DNA from: CAWBJP01 sp963789165
Lineage (GTDB): Bacteria > Actinomycetota > Acidimicrobiia > IMCC26256 > BP-133
NCBI GenBank assembly: GCA_963789165.1
Contig: CAWBJP010000004.1
Span: 113,359-177,358 of the forward strand
Direction: 5' to 3'
Length of the DNA stretch: 64,000 nucleotides
Under the pieces are notes generated by a model. That model searched no databases and was not told the origin of the DNA. It worked only from the letters and a program-made list of their open reading frames with translations. Shown in pieces: positions 53,189-62,122 of the stretch. Every line of letters begins with the position of its first letter. The first letter of the stretch is position 1. The position numbers and the translations under genes were made by a program.

Positions 53189-53272
53189 CGAACTCAACTG
53201 TGTGAGCCGCGGATCCGCGGCTGTGGCCAAGTTTGTGGCAATGGCGTTCATTGGAGCTCGGATCCGTTCAAC
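53189..53272 (+). repeat. Conserved 84-bp right-arm module after att copy 3
   Basis: Closely similar to 55112-55195. Contains an 18-bp palindrome AGCCGCGGA/TCCGCGGCT (53205-53222) and direct repeats TGTGGCCAA (53222) and TGTGGCAA (53234), 84 bp from the core. Putative integrase arm region. Confidence 0.65.
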
Positions 53273-53445
53273 CTCTCAGCCACAACCTCGACCGGTTGGG
53301 CCGTACGTCCGGCTCCTCGTCGATGACAGCTGCTCATTCGCTCGCTTGCGGTGCAGGCGTCCGTCAGCCTCGGGCCGTGTACAGCTCCGATCTCGAAGGT
53401 TGGCGTGCCGAGCACCGGGCTGCATCCCAACTGGCAAGCTTGAAC

Positions 53446-53484
53446 TTGTCCCAGCCTTGTTCAAGGTTATGCTCTTTCCTTGAA
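53446..53484 (+). promoter_or_regulatory. Promoter with inverted-repeat operator for the Fic gene
   Basis: TTGTCC (53446) and TATGCT (53468) with 16-bp spacing resemble a sigma-70-type promoter; TTCAAGG (53460-53466) and CCTTGAA (53478-53484) form an inverted repeat around the -10 region, suggesting repression, perhaps by the Fic protein's own winged helix. Confidence 0.5.
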
Positions 53485-53496
53485 TAAGGGAGGGAT

Positions 53497-54771
53497 GTGA
53501 GCAAGGTTCTCCGGCGGCGGTGGCGAGCGGCTCTCGATACCGGCCTCTCACGCCGGGACCGTCAAGGCTGCGCCTACGAAGCGTACGTCCCCGACCCGGT
53601 CGCCACGCGCTTGTTTCGATTGGACGGCGATGTCGCAGCTGACGTCGCCGACGCCGAGCGAGCAATCACCGAACTGAACGCGACCGCCGTCGCGCTCGTC
53701 GATACGGAGGCGCTGGCGCGAATTCTCCTGCGAGCGGAGGCGGTGGCATCGTCGTACATCGAGGGTCTCGTCGTCGGTGGCCGACGACTCCTCCGGGCGG
53801 AGGCCGCCCGAGTGGCGGGAGAGGCCGGCATCGATATCACCGCTGAAGAGGTCCTCGGCAATATCGACGCCATGACGTGGGCCGTCGATAACCTCGCCGA
53901 AGCCGAAGCGGTGACCGTAGATGGCCTCCTGACCGTGCACGACCGCCTGTTATCGGGAACACGCCTGAGATCACATGGTGGCCGCATCCGCGACGTCCAG
54001 AACTGGATTGGCGGGAGCAGCTTCAATCCGTGCTCGGCGGCATTCGTCCCCCCACCGCCAGCGTACGTCGAGGGACTTCTCGAAGATCTCTGCATCTTCG
54101 CCAACGACGATGCGCTGCCACCAGTCGCCCAGGCGGCGATCGCCCATGCCCAGTTCGAAACGATCCACCCGTTCATCGATGGCAACGGACGTACGGGCCG
54201 GGCGCTCATCCATGTGATCCTGCGTCGCCGAGGGATCGCGCCGCGACTTCTCCCCCCGGTGTCCCTGGTGCTGGCAACCTGGTCGACGTCCTACGTCGAG
54301 GGGCTCACCGCCACCCGGTATCGGGGGCGATCGACCTCCGCGGAGGCCCATCAGGGTGTCAACGGCTGGATCGCGACGTTCTCGGCCGCATGCCGCCGCG
54401 CCGTCGAGGAGGCGGCGGCGTTCGAGGCGAAGGTCGAGCGGATTCAGGGCCAGTGGCGGCACGCGCTCGGGAGAGTCCGGGCCGCGTCAGCCGTGGAACG
54501 GCTCCTCGGGGCCCTCCCCGGCGCGCCAGTCGTCTCGGTGTCGACCGCCGCTCAGCTCATCGGGCGCAGCTTCCAGGCAACCAACGAAGCAATGAACCGG
54601 CTCGAATCCGCGGGCGTCGTCCGGCAGGTCAATGTCGGGCGACGCAATCGAGCCTTCGAAGCCCGGGCGATCCTCGATGCCTTCACCGCACTCGAACGTC
54701 AACTCGCCAGTCCAACCGGCGATACTCGTTCTGCTCCGCCTCGGCGACCGGCGCCGGCACAACCCCGGTGA
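53497..54771 (+). CDS. Fic family AMP-transferase with C-terminal winged helix
   Basis: 424 residues. Active-site HPFIDGNGRTGR from His224; an N-terminal inhibitory helix SSYIEG with Glu89 (class II, auto-inhibited) ; C-terminal winged-helix domain (about 345-400, STAAQLIGRSFQATNEAMNRLESAGVV in part). Transfers AMP (or another nucleotide) to protein hydroxyls; could act as a toxin or regulator. GTG 53497 after GGGAGGG. Sole gene of the fourth island segment. Confidence 0.9.
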   Translation: MSKVLRRRWRAALDTGLSRRDRQGCAYEAYVPDPVATRLFRLDGDVAADVADAERAITELNATAVALVDTEALARILLRAEAVASSYIEGLVVGGRRLLRAEAARVAGEAGIDITAEEVLGNIDAMTWAVDNLAEAEAVTVDGLLTVHDRLLSGTRLRSHGGRIRDVQNWIGGSSFNPCSAAFVPPPPAYVEGLLEDLCIFANDDALPPVAQAAIAHAQFETIHPFIDGNGRTGRALIHVILRRRGIAPRLLPPVSLVLATWSTSYVEGLTATRYRGRSTSAEAHQGVNGWIATFSAACRRAVEEAAAFEAKVERIQGQWRHALGRVRAASAVERLLGALPGAPVVSVSTAAQLIGRSFQATNEAMNRLESAGVVRQVNVGRRNRAFEARAILDAFTALERQLASPTGDTRSAPPRRPAPAQPR

Positions 54772-54887
54772 TGCCCTCGACAAGGGGCACGGGATGCCGA
54801 TATGTCCGTCGGCACACGGATCGGCACACGGATCCGCTTGGACCGGGCCACAAATAACCCGCGGTTGCGGACTACCAGCCGGCCTGG

Positions 54888-54908
54888 TGTGGCTAACTCT
54901 GTGGCTAT
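54888..54908 (+). repeat. Putative integrase arm site left of att copy 4
   Basis: TGTGGCTAA (54888) and TGTGGCTAT (54900), 12-bp period, 104 bp before the core; matching geometry to 47155-47175. Followed at 54950-54975 by cgaagagcctgatcagccg-type sequence shared with 47217-47242. Confidence 0.62.
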
Positions 54909-55012
54909 GGAATCGACGAACAGCGAACGGAGACGAAGAGATTCGGACACGAAGAGCCTGATCAGCCGAAGATTCGAACAGCGGTGAACCGGGACGGCTT
55001 GATGCGCCGAGA

Positions 55013-55057
55013 ACTCTTAATCCGCGTGTTCCGGGTTCGAGTCCCGGGGGGGCGTAC
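55013..55057 (+). repeat. att copy 4: tRNA-Lys 3' fragment
   Basis: Same core as the other copies with one extra G in the G-run (45 bp). It is the only copy with TGTG arm repeats on both sides, as expected of an intact attP-like or shared junction site. Confidence 0.94.
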
Positions 55058-55111
55058 GGACGACAAATTTGCTGGACAGCGCCTACTTTCGCCGGGCGCC
55101 CCGCTCGCTTC

Positions 55112-55195
55112 GGAACTCAAATGTATGAGCCGAGGACTTGGTCCTGTGGCCAACTTTGTGTCGAAGCCGTTCATCGGCGTTCGGATCCGTTCGAC
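55112..55195 (+). repeat. Conserved 84-bp right-arm module after att copy 4
   Basis: Counterpart of 53189-53272. Hairpin AGGAC-TTG-GTCCT (55133-55145) replaces the palindrome at the same place, and TGTGGCCAA (55145) and TGTGTC (55157) keep the 12-bp period, 87 bp after the core. The 55058-55400 gap contains no gene apart from this. Confidence 0.65.
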
Positions 55196-55400
55196 ACATA
55201 GAGCACAAACGCATCCGTGGAGTGCACGACTAGGAACAGGGTCAGCGGGCGGCACCTACAAGTGCCCTGGCCGCGACGTCCCGATCCGCCTCTCCCACAA
55301 CCCACCCGGCGCCACCTCCAGAGGTAGAGCGTGGAGTTCCCCCGGTCCCGGACGGGAGCCGGCAACGACGATCCTATATCGGTACAGGTATACTCAGGGT

Positions 55401-55736
55401 ATGGTTGCAGAGCACTACTCGCGACACCTGATCCGGATCGCACGACGGCAGGCCGGGCTCACCCAGGAGGCCCTGGCCCAGCGAGCGGCCACCAGCCAGG
55501 CCGCCATCTCCGCTTACGAATCCGGACGTCGCTCGCCGTCGGTTGCTACCCTCACCCGCATCCTGGAGGCCGCCGGCTGCGAACTCCGGATGCGACTCAC
55601 CCAACCGGACACCCACGATGCCACCCGGCGCATCGCCGAGAAGCTGCTGCCATCCGACCAACTCGACGCCTTCACCCAAGCCGAGCACAAGCGCATCAAG
55701 CAGGGCCGCCGGCGTTCCAAGGCCGTCGGTGCCTGA
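55401..55736 (+). CDS. XRE-type HTH protein (antitoxin-like)
   Basis: 111 residues with helix-turn-helix IRIARRQAGLTQEALAQR-AATSQAAISAYESGRRSPS. It overlaps the nucleotidyltransferase start by 8 nt. AT-rich tatatcggtacaggtatac immediately upstream is the probable promoter/operator. Resembles antitoxins of XRE plus nucleotidyltransferase pairs. Confidence 0.85.
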   Translation: MVAEHYSRHLIRIARRQAGLTQEALAQRAATSQAAISAYESGRRSPSVATLTRILEAAGCELRMRLTQPDTHDATRRIAEKLLPSDQLDAFTQAEHKRIKQGRRRSKAVGA

Positions 55737-56217
55737 TCTCGACATCGCCGGCGTCGTCCGCACCCTCAACACCCACGGGGTCCGCTACGTGGTCATCGGC
55801 GGCGTCGCCGCCCTCGTCCACAACCTCCCGCTCCCCGCCACCGTCGACATCGACGTCACTCCCTCACGAGACCCCAAGAATCTGCAACGCCTGGCCGAGG
55901 CCTTCGACACCCTGGACGCGGGGTTGCTCACCGCCGACCAGCCAGGAGCGTGGTTTCCCCGCCGTCCGGTGGAGAACTGGGCCCAGTACGACACCCTCCA
56001 CCTCATGACGAAATACGGCCCCCTCGACATCGTCTTCGCGCCGGACGGAGCCCCTCGAGGCTACGACGACCTCCGAACCTCGGCCGACAAGCACCCCGTC
56101 CAGGCCCCCGACGCTCAGGCCCTCGTGATCTCGGTGGCCACCTGGGAACAACTCAAACAAGCATCCGGCCGCGCCAAAGATCTCGAGCACCTGGACCGCT
56201 TCTACGAGCAGTCATAG
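55729..56217 (+). CDS. Nucleotidyltransferase, toxin-like (AbiEii/MNT-like)
   Basis: 162 residues: YVVIGGVAALVHNLPLPATV then DIDV gives the GG-(x)n-DxD nucleotidyltransferase motif, and EQLKQASGRAKDLEHLDRF the Lys/Arg-rich C-terminal helix. GTG 55729 overlaps the XRE gene. A toxin-antitoxin or phage-defence role is inferred from the pairing. Confidence 0.8.
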   Translation: MPDLDIAGVVRTLNTHGVRYVVIGGVAALVHNLPLPATVDIDVTPSRDPKNLQRLAEAFDTLDAGLLTADQPGAWFPRRPVENWAQYDTLHLMTKYGPLDIVFAPDGAPRGYDDLRTSADKHPVQAPDAQALVISVATWEQLKQASGRAKDLEHLDRFYEQS

Positions 56218-56223
56218 GAACAA

Positions 56224-56382
56224 GGGCCGACCGTGGTCGCCAGGGAGCTGGGCATCCCCTGCGTGATGAACACCGCCGTGGGCACCCAAGTGCTCTCCAC
56301 CGGCGACCTCCTCCGGGTGGACGGCGACGCCGGGACCGTGGAGGTCCTCGAGCGGTCTGAAGCCTCTGCGCAACAGACGTAG
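56224..56382 (+). pseudogene. Fragment of a PEP-utilising mobile domain
   Basis: 52 codons, GPTVVARELGIPCVMNTAVG, then STGDLLRVDGDAGTVEVLE, typical of the phosphohistidine-like C-terminal domain of PEP synthase-type and rifampicin phosphotransferase-type enzymes, but the catalytic His segment and all upstream parts are gone. Confidence 0.65.
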
Positions 56383-56622
56383 TCACTTGTATGACAATTC
56401 TCGCCTTTTGTCCGGTCGCGTGACAGGCTGTGGCCATGGCGCTCGCCGCCCGCGAGCTCCTGTCCGTCCTCGACTAGCCGCCCGTCACCCGCAGTTCGGA
56501 GGTTCCCCGATGCCGTCACTCGTCGCGCTGGCACCGATCCACTTCCCGCCCGACGGGATGGTGATGAACAGCTTCTGGCAGCCGTTCATGACCTACGTCA
56601 ACGTGATCCCCATCGTGGCCGC
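56383..56622. other. 240-bp gap with no intact gene
   Basis: An open frame from 56510 (MPSLVALAPIHFPPDGM) runs into the ligase fragment but matches nothing I know; likely junction debris. Confidence 0.3.
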
Positions 56623-57262
<640 letters not shown>

Positions 57263-57402
57263 ACCAGCGCGGCGCTGGCCCTGCCGGCCCGGTCGACACC
57301 GGAATCGCCCGCCGGCCGGCGGACGTAGGCATCCCATGCTCAGGCGCACGTCAGGCGAATACGCCGGTCAGCGGACGACTTCGCTGCCGAGGAACCTCTC
57401 TC

Positions 57403-59685
57403 TCATTCCTCGAGGAGCGGCCGCCAGTGGGCGCCGCCGTCGTCGGTCTGCATGACCCGCACCCCGGCGGCGTTCGCTTCGATGGCCCACGCCCGCCGCT
57501 CGTCGATCGCCTCCAGGGACACCCACCGGCCCTGGATGCCGGTGGGGGGCACCTTCCGCCATCGCCCTCCGCCATCGGTGGTGACGGCCACGACGGTGCC
57601 CTCGCTGTCGGCGGCCCACCAGGCGTCGGCGTCGGCGACGCTGGCGTGGGGATAGCGTTCCGATCCGGGAAGCTCGATGCTGCCCGCGAAACTCCACGTC
57701 TCGCCCCGGTCGCCGCTGACGAAGAAGGTGACCCGGCCTCGTTCTCCTTCGATGAGGCCGACGGGCAGCACCCGGCTGGTCAGCCGGGGGAGGGCGTAGC
57801 CGACGTCGAGGCGGTCTACGCCCGTCCCCTGCGGCTGGCGAACGACATCGCGCTCGGTCCAGGTCCCGCCCCCGTCCAGGGTTTCGTACAGACGATCACC
57901 GCAGTCGGTGAAGCGGTAGCCGGGTTCGGCGAGCCAGCCATGGAGCACGGTGTCGAAGTGCACCGGTCCGCAACCGGGAATCGTTGTGGGGCCGGACCAG
58001 GTGCGGCCGCCATCGGCGGTCCGGTAGAGCGCTGACGTCGGGGGGACTCCCGCGATGGCCGGATCAGCGGCCATCCACCCGTGCTCGCGGTCAACGAAGA
58101 ACAGCCACCGGGGGGTGTCGGCTCCGGTGTCGAGCAGGCTGGCGGACCAGCGTCTTCCGCCGTCGGTGGTGAACAGGAGGCGGTGGCCCTTGTCCTCGGA
58201 ATCGGCGAGGAGGACCCAACCATGGTCCGAGTCGACGAAGAAGGCGTCGACCACGAGCTCGGCCGGCGACTTCTCGGGCGGCGTCACGTCGACAAAGCCG
58301 GCCTCGTCGCCAGGCACCCGCACTCCCTCCCCGAAGAGGACGGGCGACGGGCGAAGCCGAGCCGCCCAGACGCCCCTGCCGCCGGGGTCGGCCCGCTCCT
58401 GCGCTCCGGCGGTGAACAGGAGACGCTGGACGTCGTCTCCTTCACCGGCGGTGACGTAGGCCAGAAGGCGCTCACCCACCATCAGCGCAAACTCCACCTG
58501 GAGCGCCTGGCGGGGGGCGGACGTCTTGGAGAGGCGGAATTGGCGGCCGTCGGGAGAGCGGAAGAGGGTGAGACGCCCCTGCCCCGACGTCCCTGTGGTT
58601 TCGGACCCCACCACCATCAGGCCGCTGGGGTGGGCCAGGAGGCGCCCCGGAAGCGGCGGGGCGGGGAGGCGTTCCCAACGATCCTGCGACGACAGCCGCC
58701 ACAGGGCCGGGTCCTCACCGAAGTCCCCGGTACCGCCGACGATGTCCACGGCGTCGGTGGTGACCACGAGCTCGTCGATGGTCACCAATGCCCCGTCGGG
58801 AAATGGCACCGGTCGCCATCGCTCCCCCGTGGTGTCAGCGACCCACACTTCCCCGACCGCTTGCCCATAACAGCACCGGTTCCCGCCTCCGGCGACGAGT
58901 CGACCCCCGGCAAAGACGACCTTGTCGAGCTCGTTCCGATCCGGAGTGTCCTGCGGGATCGCCGCTCCGGGCAGCTGTCGCCAGGTCCGTCCGCCGTCAT
59001 CGGAGTGCCAGACCGCGTGTGCAGTGGCGTACCCGTCCCCCTGGGTCCAGCCAACGGCGACCAGGCGACTCCCGGCGACGACCACATCGAGCACCTCAGC
59101 GCCCTCGAGCGTGAAGTCGGGGGTGCCGCGGATCAACCGCTTCCCACTGACGACGGAGGTGGCCCCGCCCCCGCGGGCCGGGGCGGCGGAGGTGTCCTGC
59201 CCTCCAGGTGGCCGGACCGGTAGGGCGGCCTCCTGCCACTCGATCCCGTCGGCCGAGTACAGGGCGAACGGTCGGCACCGATCCGGACACGTGGAGGCCA
59301 CGACTGTGAATCCCATGGGATGGGCCACCAACGCGCTCGGAGAAGGCAGGCCCGACGCGTCTCCCGGGTCCACCAGCGCCTCGCTCCGCCGGAACGACTC
59401 CTCCCAGGTGGACCCGTCGGCCGATCGCCAGATCACGAGAGGCAGGCCGCCGTCGTCGCCGCCGGTCCCCACCGTCCCGACGGCGACGAGAAGGCCCGAG
59501 GCGCTCACGGCGACATCCCACAGCTGCGACCCGGCGGGCAGACCCCGGACCGTCCGGCTCGCCCAGCCCCCGGTGGCGGCGGGATTGCCCCCCGGCTCCG
59601 CCACAGCCCCGGTGGCGGGCCCCGCCGGCTTGCCCTCCGGAGCGGCGCACCCCGCCAGAGCAACCGTCAGTGCCACCACGCCCAC
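57403..59685 (-). CDS. Large Asp-box (BNR/sialidase-like) repeat lipoprotein
   Basis: 760 residues. Lipoprotein signal with Cys13 (VALTVALAGC). At least eight Asp-box motifs (SADGSTW, SDDGGRTW, TTDGGRRW, TADGGRTW, TLDGGGTW, SGDRGETW, TTDGGGRW, TDDGGAHW) predict two beta-propellers. No sialidase Arg triad or catalytic Tyr/Glu is evident, so a binding role at the cell surface is likelier than hydrolysis. GTG start. Confidence 0.85.
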   Translation of the reverse strand: MGVVALTVALAGCAAPEGKPAGPATGAVAEPGGNPAATGGWASRTVRGLPAGSQLWDVAVSASGLLVAVGTVGTGGDDGGLPLVIWRSADGSTWEESFRRSEALVDPGDASGLPSPSALVAHPMGFTVVASTCPDRCRPFALYSADGIEWQEAALPVRPPGGQDTSAAPARGGGATSVVSGKRLIRGTPDFTLEGAEVLDVVVAGSRLVAVGWTQGDGYATAHAVWHSDDGGRTWRQLPGAAIPQDTPDRNELDKVVFAGGRLVAGGGNRCCYGQAVGEVWVADTTGERWRPVPFPDGALVTIDELVVTTDAVDIVGGTGDFGEDPALWRLSSQDRWERLPAPPLPGRLLAHPSGLMVVGSETTGTSGQGRLTLFRSPDGRQFRLSKTSAPRQALQVEFALMVGERLLAYVTAGEGDDVQRLLFTAGAQERADPGGRGVWAARLRPSPVLFGEGVRVPGDEAGFVDVTPPEKSPAELVVDAFFVDSDHGWVLLADSEDKGHRLLFTTDGGRRWSASLLDTGADTPRWLFFVDREHGWMAADPAIAGVPPTSALYRTADGGRTWSGPTTIPGCGPVHFDTVLHGWLAEPGYRFTDCGDRLYETLDGGGTWTERDVVRQPQGTGVDRLDVGYALPRLTSRVLPVGLIEGERGRVTFFVSGDRGETWSFAGSIELPGSERYPHASVADADAWWAADSEGTVVAVTTDGGGRWRKVPPTGIQGRWVSLEAIDERRAWAIEANAAGVRVMQTDDGGAHWRPLLEE

Positions 59686-59856
59686 CCTTCGCGCGGCTCA
59701 AAGTTCGCCTCCCCAAGCGCCCCCATAGGATCGTCACCGCTGGGCTTCCCTGCCACTGTGCATGTCCGTCGCGTGGGCGGCAAGGGGAGACTTTCCTCAC
59801 CCGGGCGATAGGTTCGAGCGAACCACATACGGCGGTAAGGGGACGCAAGCGCGGCC

Positions 59857-60336
59857 CTACTGCACGGTGGGGGGCGGCACGGTAGATGGCCGGCGGCTGC
59901 GGTGGTAGCTCCACACGGTGACGACGGCGGTGATCACCCCGACGGCGGCGAGAACGGCGAGGAGCGCCGGGCCGTAGTCCCGGAAGAGGACGGTGGGGTT
60001 GTCGGGGCGCACGCCGTAACCCCGTACCAGCGGCAGGGAGAAAAGGGTGACGACCGCGCTGACGATGAGCCCGCCCTGCACGGGTCCCCGGAGCGGCGCC
60101 GGCAGGAGGCGGGCGACGGCAAATCCGGCCAGGAGCACGGCGGGAGCCAGGAGGCCGTCGTGGATGACGGCCGCCCCGAGGAACCAGCGGACGATTTCGG
60201 TGGGCTGGGTGTCCCTGGCGTTGTCGAGCCCACCGGCGATGCCGTAGGCGATCACGGCCCACCCGACGATCAGCGCGGCCCAGAACAGGCGGCCCCGGGC
60301 GGGCTCGTCCGCGCCAGGTGAACCGGGGCCGGTCAC
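59857..60336 (-). CDS. Four-helix integral membrane protein
   Basis: 159 residues, four predicted membrane helices (AALIVGWAVIAYGIAGG, LLAPAVLLAGFAVARLL, GGLIVSAVVTLFSLPL, ALLAVLAAVGVITAVVTVW). No recognised family. GTG overlaps the stop of the Mo-oxidoreductase (GTGA); last gene of a five-gene overlapping cluster. Confidence 0.75.
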   Translation of the reverse strand: MTGPGSPGADEPARGRLFWAALIVGWAVIAYGIAGGLDNARDTQPTEIVRWFLGAAVIHDGLLAPAVLLAGFAVARLLPAPLRGPVQGGLIVSAVVTLFSLPLVRGYGVRPDNPTVLFRDYGPALLAVLAAVGVITAVVTVWSYHRSRRPSTVPPPTVQ

Positions 60337-61511
60337 GTGACGGTCAGCCGGGAGACCCATTTGGTCTGCAGGACGCCGGGCCGGTTCGGCCCGATGAGCC
60401 GGACGGGATATCCATGGTCGATGTGGAGGGGTTCGCCGTTCAGCTCGAGGGCGAGGAGGGTGTCGGCGTCGCGGGCGTGGACATGGGTGACGTCCGACGC
60501 CCGGTAGCGGCCCCGGGGCTGAAGGGACTCCACCCGCACCTCGGCGTCGGGGCGGGCGCCGGCCCGCTCCAGGACGTCCCGGAGGCGGGCGCCCCGCCAG
60601 CGGGCCGAGGCGCTCCATCCTTCAACGCAGGCAATGGGGAGGACCGCCTCGTGCTGGGGAAACGAGCGCAGGTCGCCGAGGGACAGGCGCAGTGATCGCT
60701 CGACCGCCCCCGCCACCTCGAGACGGTAGGCCGTGTCCCGGGCGGCGTCGAGCACCCCGGCCGCCCCCGCACTCTTGTTGACGGGCAATCCCTGGGGCCC
60801 GATGCCGGGCCGGCGGGGGGAGAGGAGCGTGAGCCGCCGCAACGGTGCCACCGTCTGGCCGGCGGTGGTGAGGGTGAGCACGCCGGCGGCCGCCGCCAGG
60901 GCCCCGAGGAAGCCCCGCCGGGTCAGGCCTGCGCCGCGCCCGTCATGGCCGTCCGGAGCAAGGTCGGCGAGGCGCGCGCCACCGAAGAGCGCCCGGCGGG
61001 TGACGGGGACCTTGGCGCCGACGTGAACGATGAGCGCCCCGATCGTGACCCACGCCCCCCAGTAGTGCCCGGCGGGGAAGAAGAACGGCCACGGGTACCA
61101 CTGGTCGATGTTGGCCACGCCGGTGAAGAGCATGAACAGGGCGCCACCCACCAGGAACAGCAGGCTGAGCCGCTCCAGGGCGTGGCCGAGGTCGCGGACC
61201 GGTGGCCAGGCGTAGAGTTTGGGGTAGACGGTCCACAGCTTCCCCAGCAGCAGGGGGACGGCGGCGATCCCCGTGGCCACGTGCAGGCCCTGGGTGATCC
61301 GGTACAGGCCGGCGGGACGGGCCGGCCAGGTGAACCAGCCCGGCGGCTGCTGGATCAGGTGGGAGACGACCCCGGTGGCGAAGCAGGTGGTGAAGGCCAC
61401 GCCCAGGGCGACGCCGAGGATGGCGGCGACCCGCTCGTCGTGGAGGGGGCTCGGGAAGGCGCCAGCCCGGAACGGACCCACCCGGGCCCGTTCGGGCCAA
61501 GGAAGGTTCAT
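60333..61511 (-). CDS. Cytochrome b561-like membrane domain fused to sulfite-oxidase-type Mo domain
   Basis: 392 residues. Residues 25-185 hold four helices with candidate heme His51, 77, 149, 163; a Tat-like motif RRGF at 198-201 begins a fifth hydrophobic stretch; residues 240-392 are the sulfite-oxidase Mo-cofactor fold with ligand Cys295 (PIACVEGWSAS) and GYPVRLI. It would place the Mo domain outside and pass electrons to the membrane heme in one chain, like MsrP/MsrQ or YedYZ merged. ATG overlaps the methyltransferase stop. Confidence 0.85.
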   Translation of the reverse strand: MNLPWPERARVGPFRAGAFPSPLHDERVAAILGVALGVAFTTCFATGVVSHLIQQPPGWFTWPARPAGLYRITQGLHVATGIAAVPLLLGKLWTVYPKLYAWPPVRDLGHALERLSLLFLVGGALFMLFTGVANIDQWYPWPFFFPAGHYWGAWVTIGALIVHVGAKVPVTRRALFGGARLADLAPDGHDGRGAGLTRRGFLGALAAAAGVLTLTTAGQTVAPLRRLTLLSPRRPGIGPQGLPVNKSAGAAGVLDAARDTAYRLEVAGAVERSLRLSLGDLRSFPQHEAVLPIACVEGWSASARWRGARLRDVLERAGARPDAEVRVESLQPRGRYRASDVTHVHARDADTLLALELNGEPLHIDHGYPVRLIGPNRPGVLQTKWVSRLTVT

Positions 61512-62122
61512 CCGCGGGCGTCCAGTCGGGCGAACCAACGTCCGGCTCCGGACCACACATCGTTGATTGTCATCCGGCGCGGCCGGCGACGGCGTGGGCG
61601 TCGTCCACGCCGACCCGGGCCCAGGGGAACCACGGTCCGGCCCGGCCGTCGACCTCGAGGCGGACCCGCTCGCGTCCCCCGCGGGTCCCGGGGGGCTCGA
61701 GTTCCGTCAGCAGGTGACCCCCCGGGCGAAGCAGGACGGCGATCCGGCGCAACAGCGCGGCGGGGTCGCCGCCGATGCCGATGTTGCCGTCGAGGAGGAG
61801 CACCGTGGCCCAGCGTCCCGCACCTGGGACCCGGGCGAAGATGGAGCGTTCCAGCACCGGGGCACCCTGGGACCGGGCCAGCACGAGGGCGTAGGGGGCG
61901 ACGTCGATCCCGAGCGCCAGACTGGCCGGCCCGAGCCAGGGCCAGGACATGGCGGCCGGGCCCGCAACCGACGTCGAGGACCGGGGCGACGGCCCGGGCC
62001 AGGACGTCGTCCTCTTCGGGGGCGGGGTCCGCCGTCCACCGTTCCACGGGGAGCGGCCGAGCTTCCCCACCGGCGGTCCGGAGTAGGGGCCGGGACGGGC
62101 CGACGGCCGCCTTCCCCGTCAT
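61508..62122 (-). pseudogene. SAM-dependent methyltransferase, two compensating frameshifts
   Basis: First frame gives VLDVGCGPGRHVLALARAG (SAM motif I); near 61925 the frame moves and GIDVAPYALVLARSQGAPV, LLLDGNIGIGGD and RPGGHLLTELEPPG continue; near 61575 it returns to give INDVWSGAGRWFARLDARG. ATG 62122 and stop 61508 overlap both neighbouring genes by 4 nt, so the gene length is intact (205 codons). Likely sequencing errors. Confidence 0.78.

Noticed and set aside
53157..53272. Plus-strand frames after att copies 3 and 4 with similar peptides (SRG...VA.FV...FIG.RIRST)
   Set aside because: The similarity follows from DNA conservation of the arm module; the frames lack starts and domains, and the hairpin and TGTG repeats explain the conservation better.
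41245..55400. An integrase, excisionase or transposase gene within the island
   Set aside because: All frames were read for tyrosine recombinase (R-HxxR-Y), serine recombinase and DDE motifs; none was seen, so the island is described as lacking one in this window.
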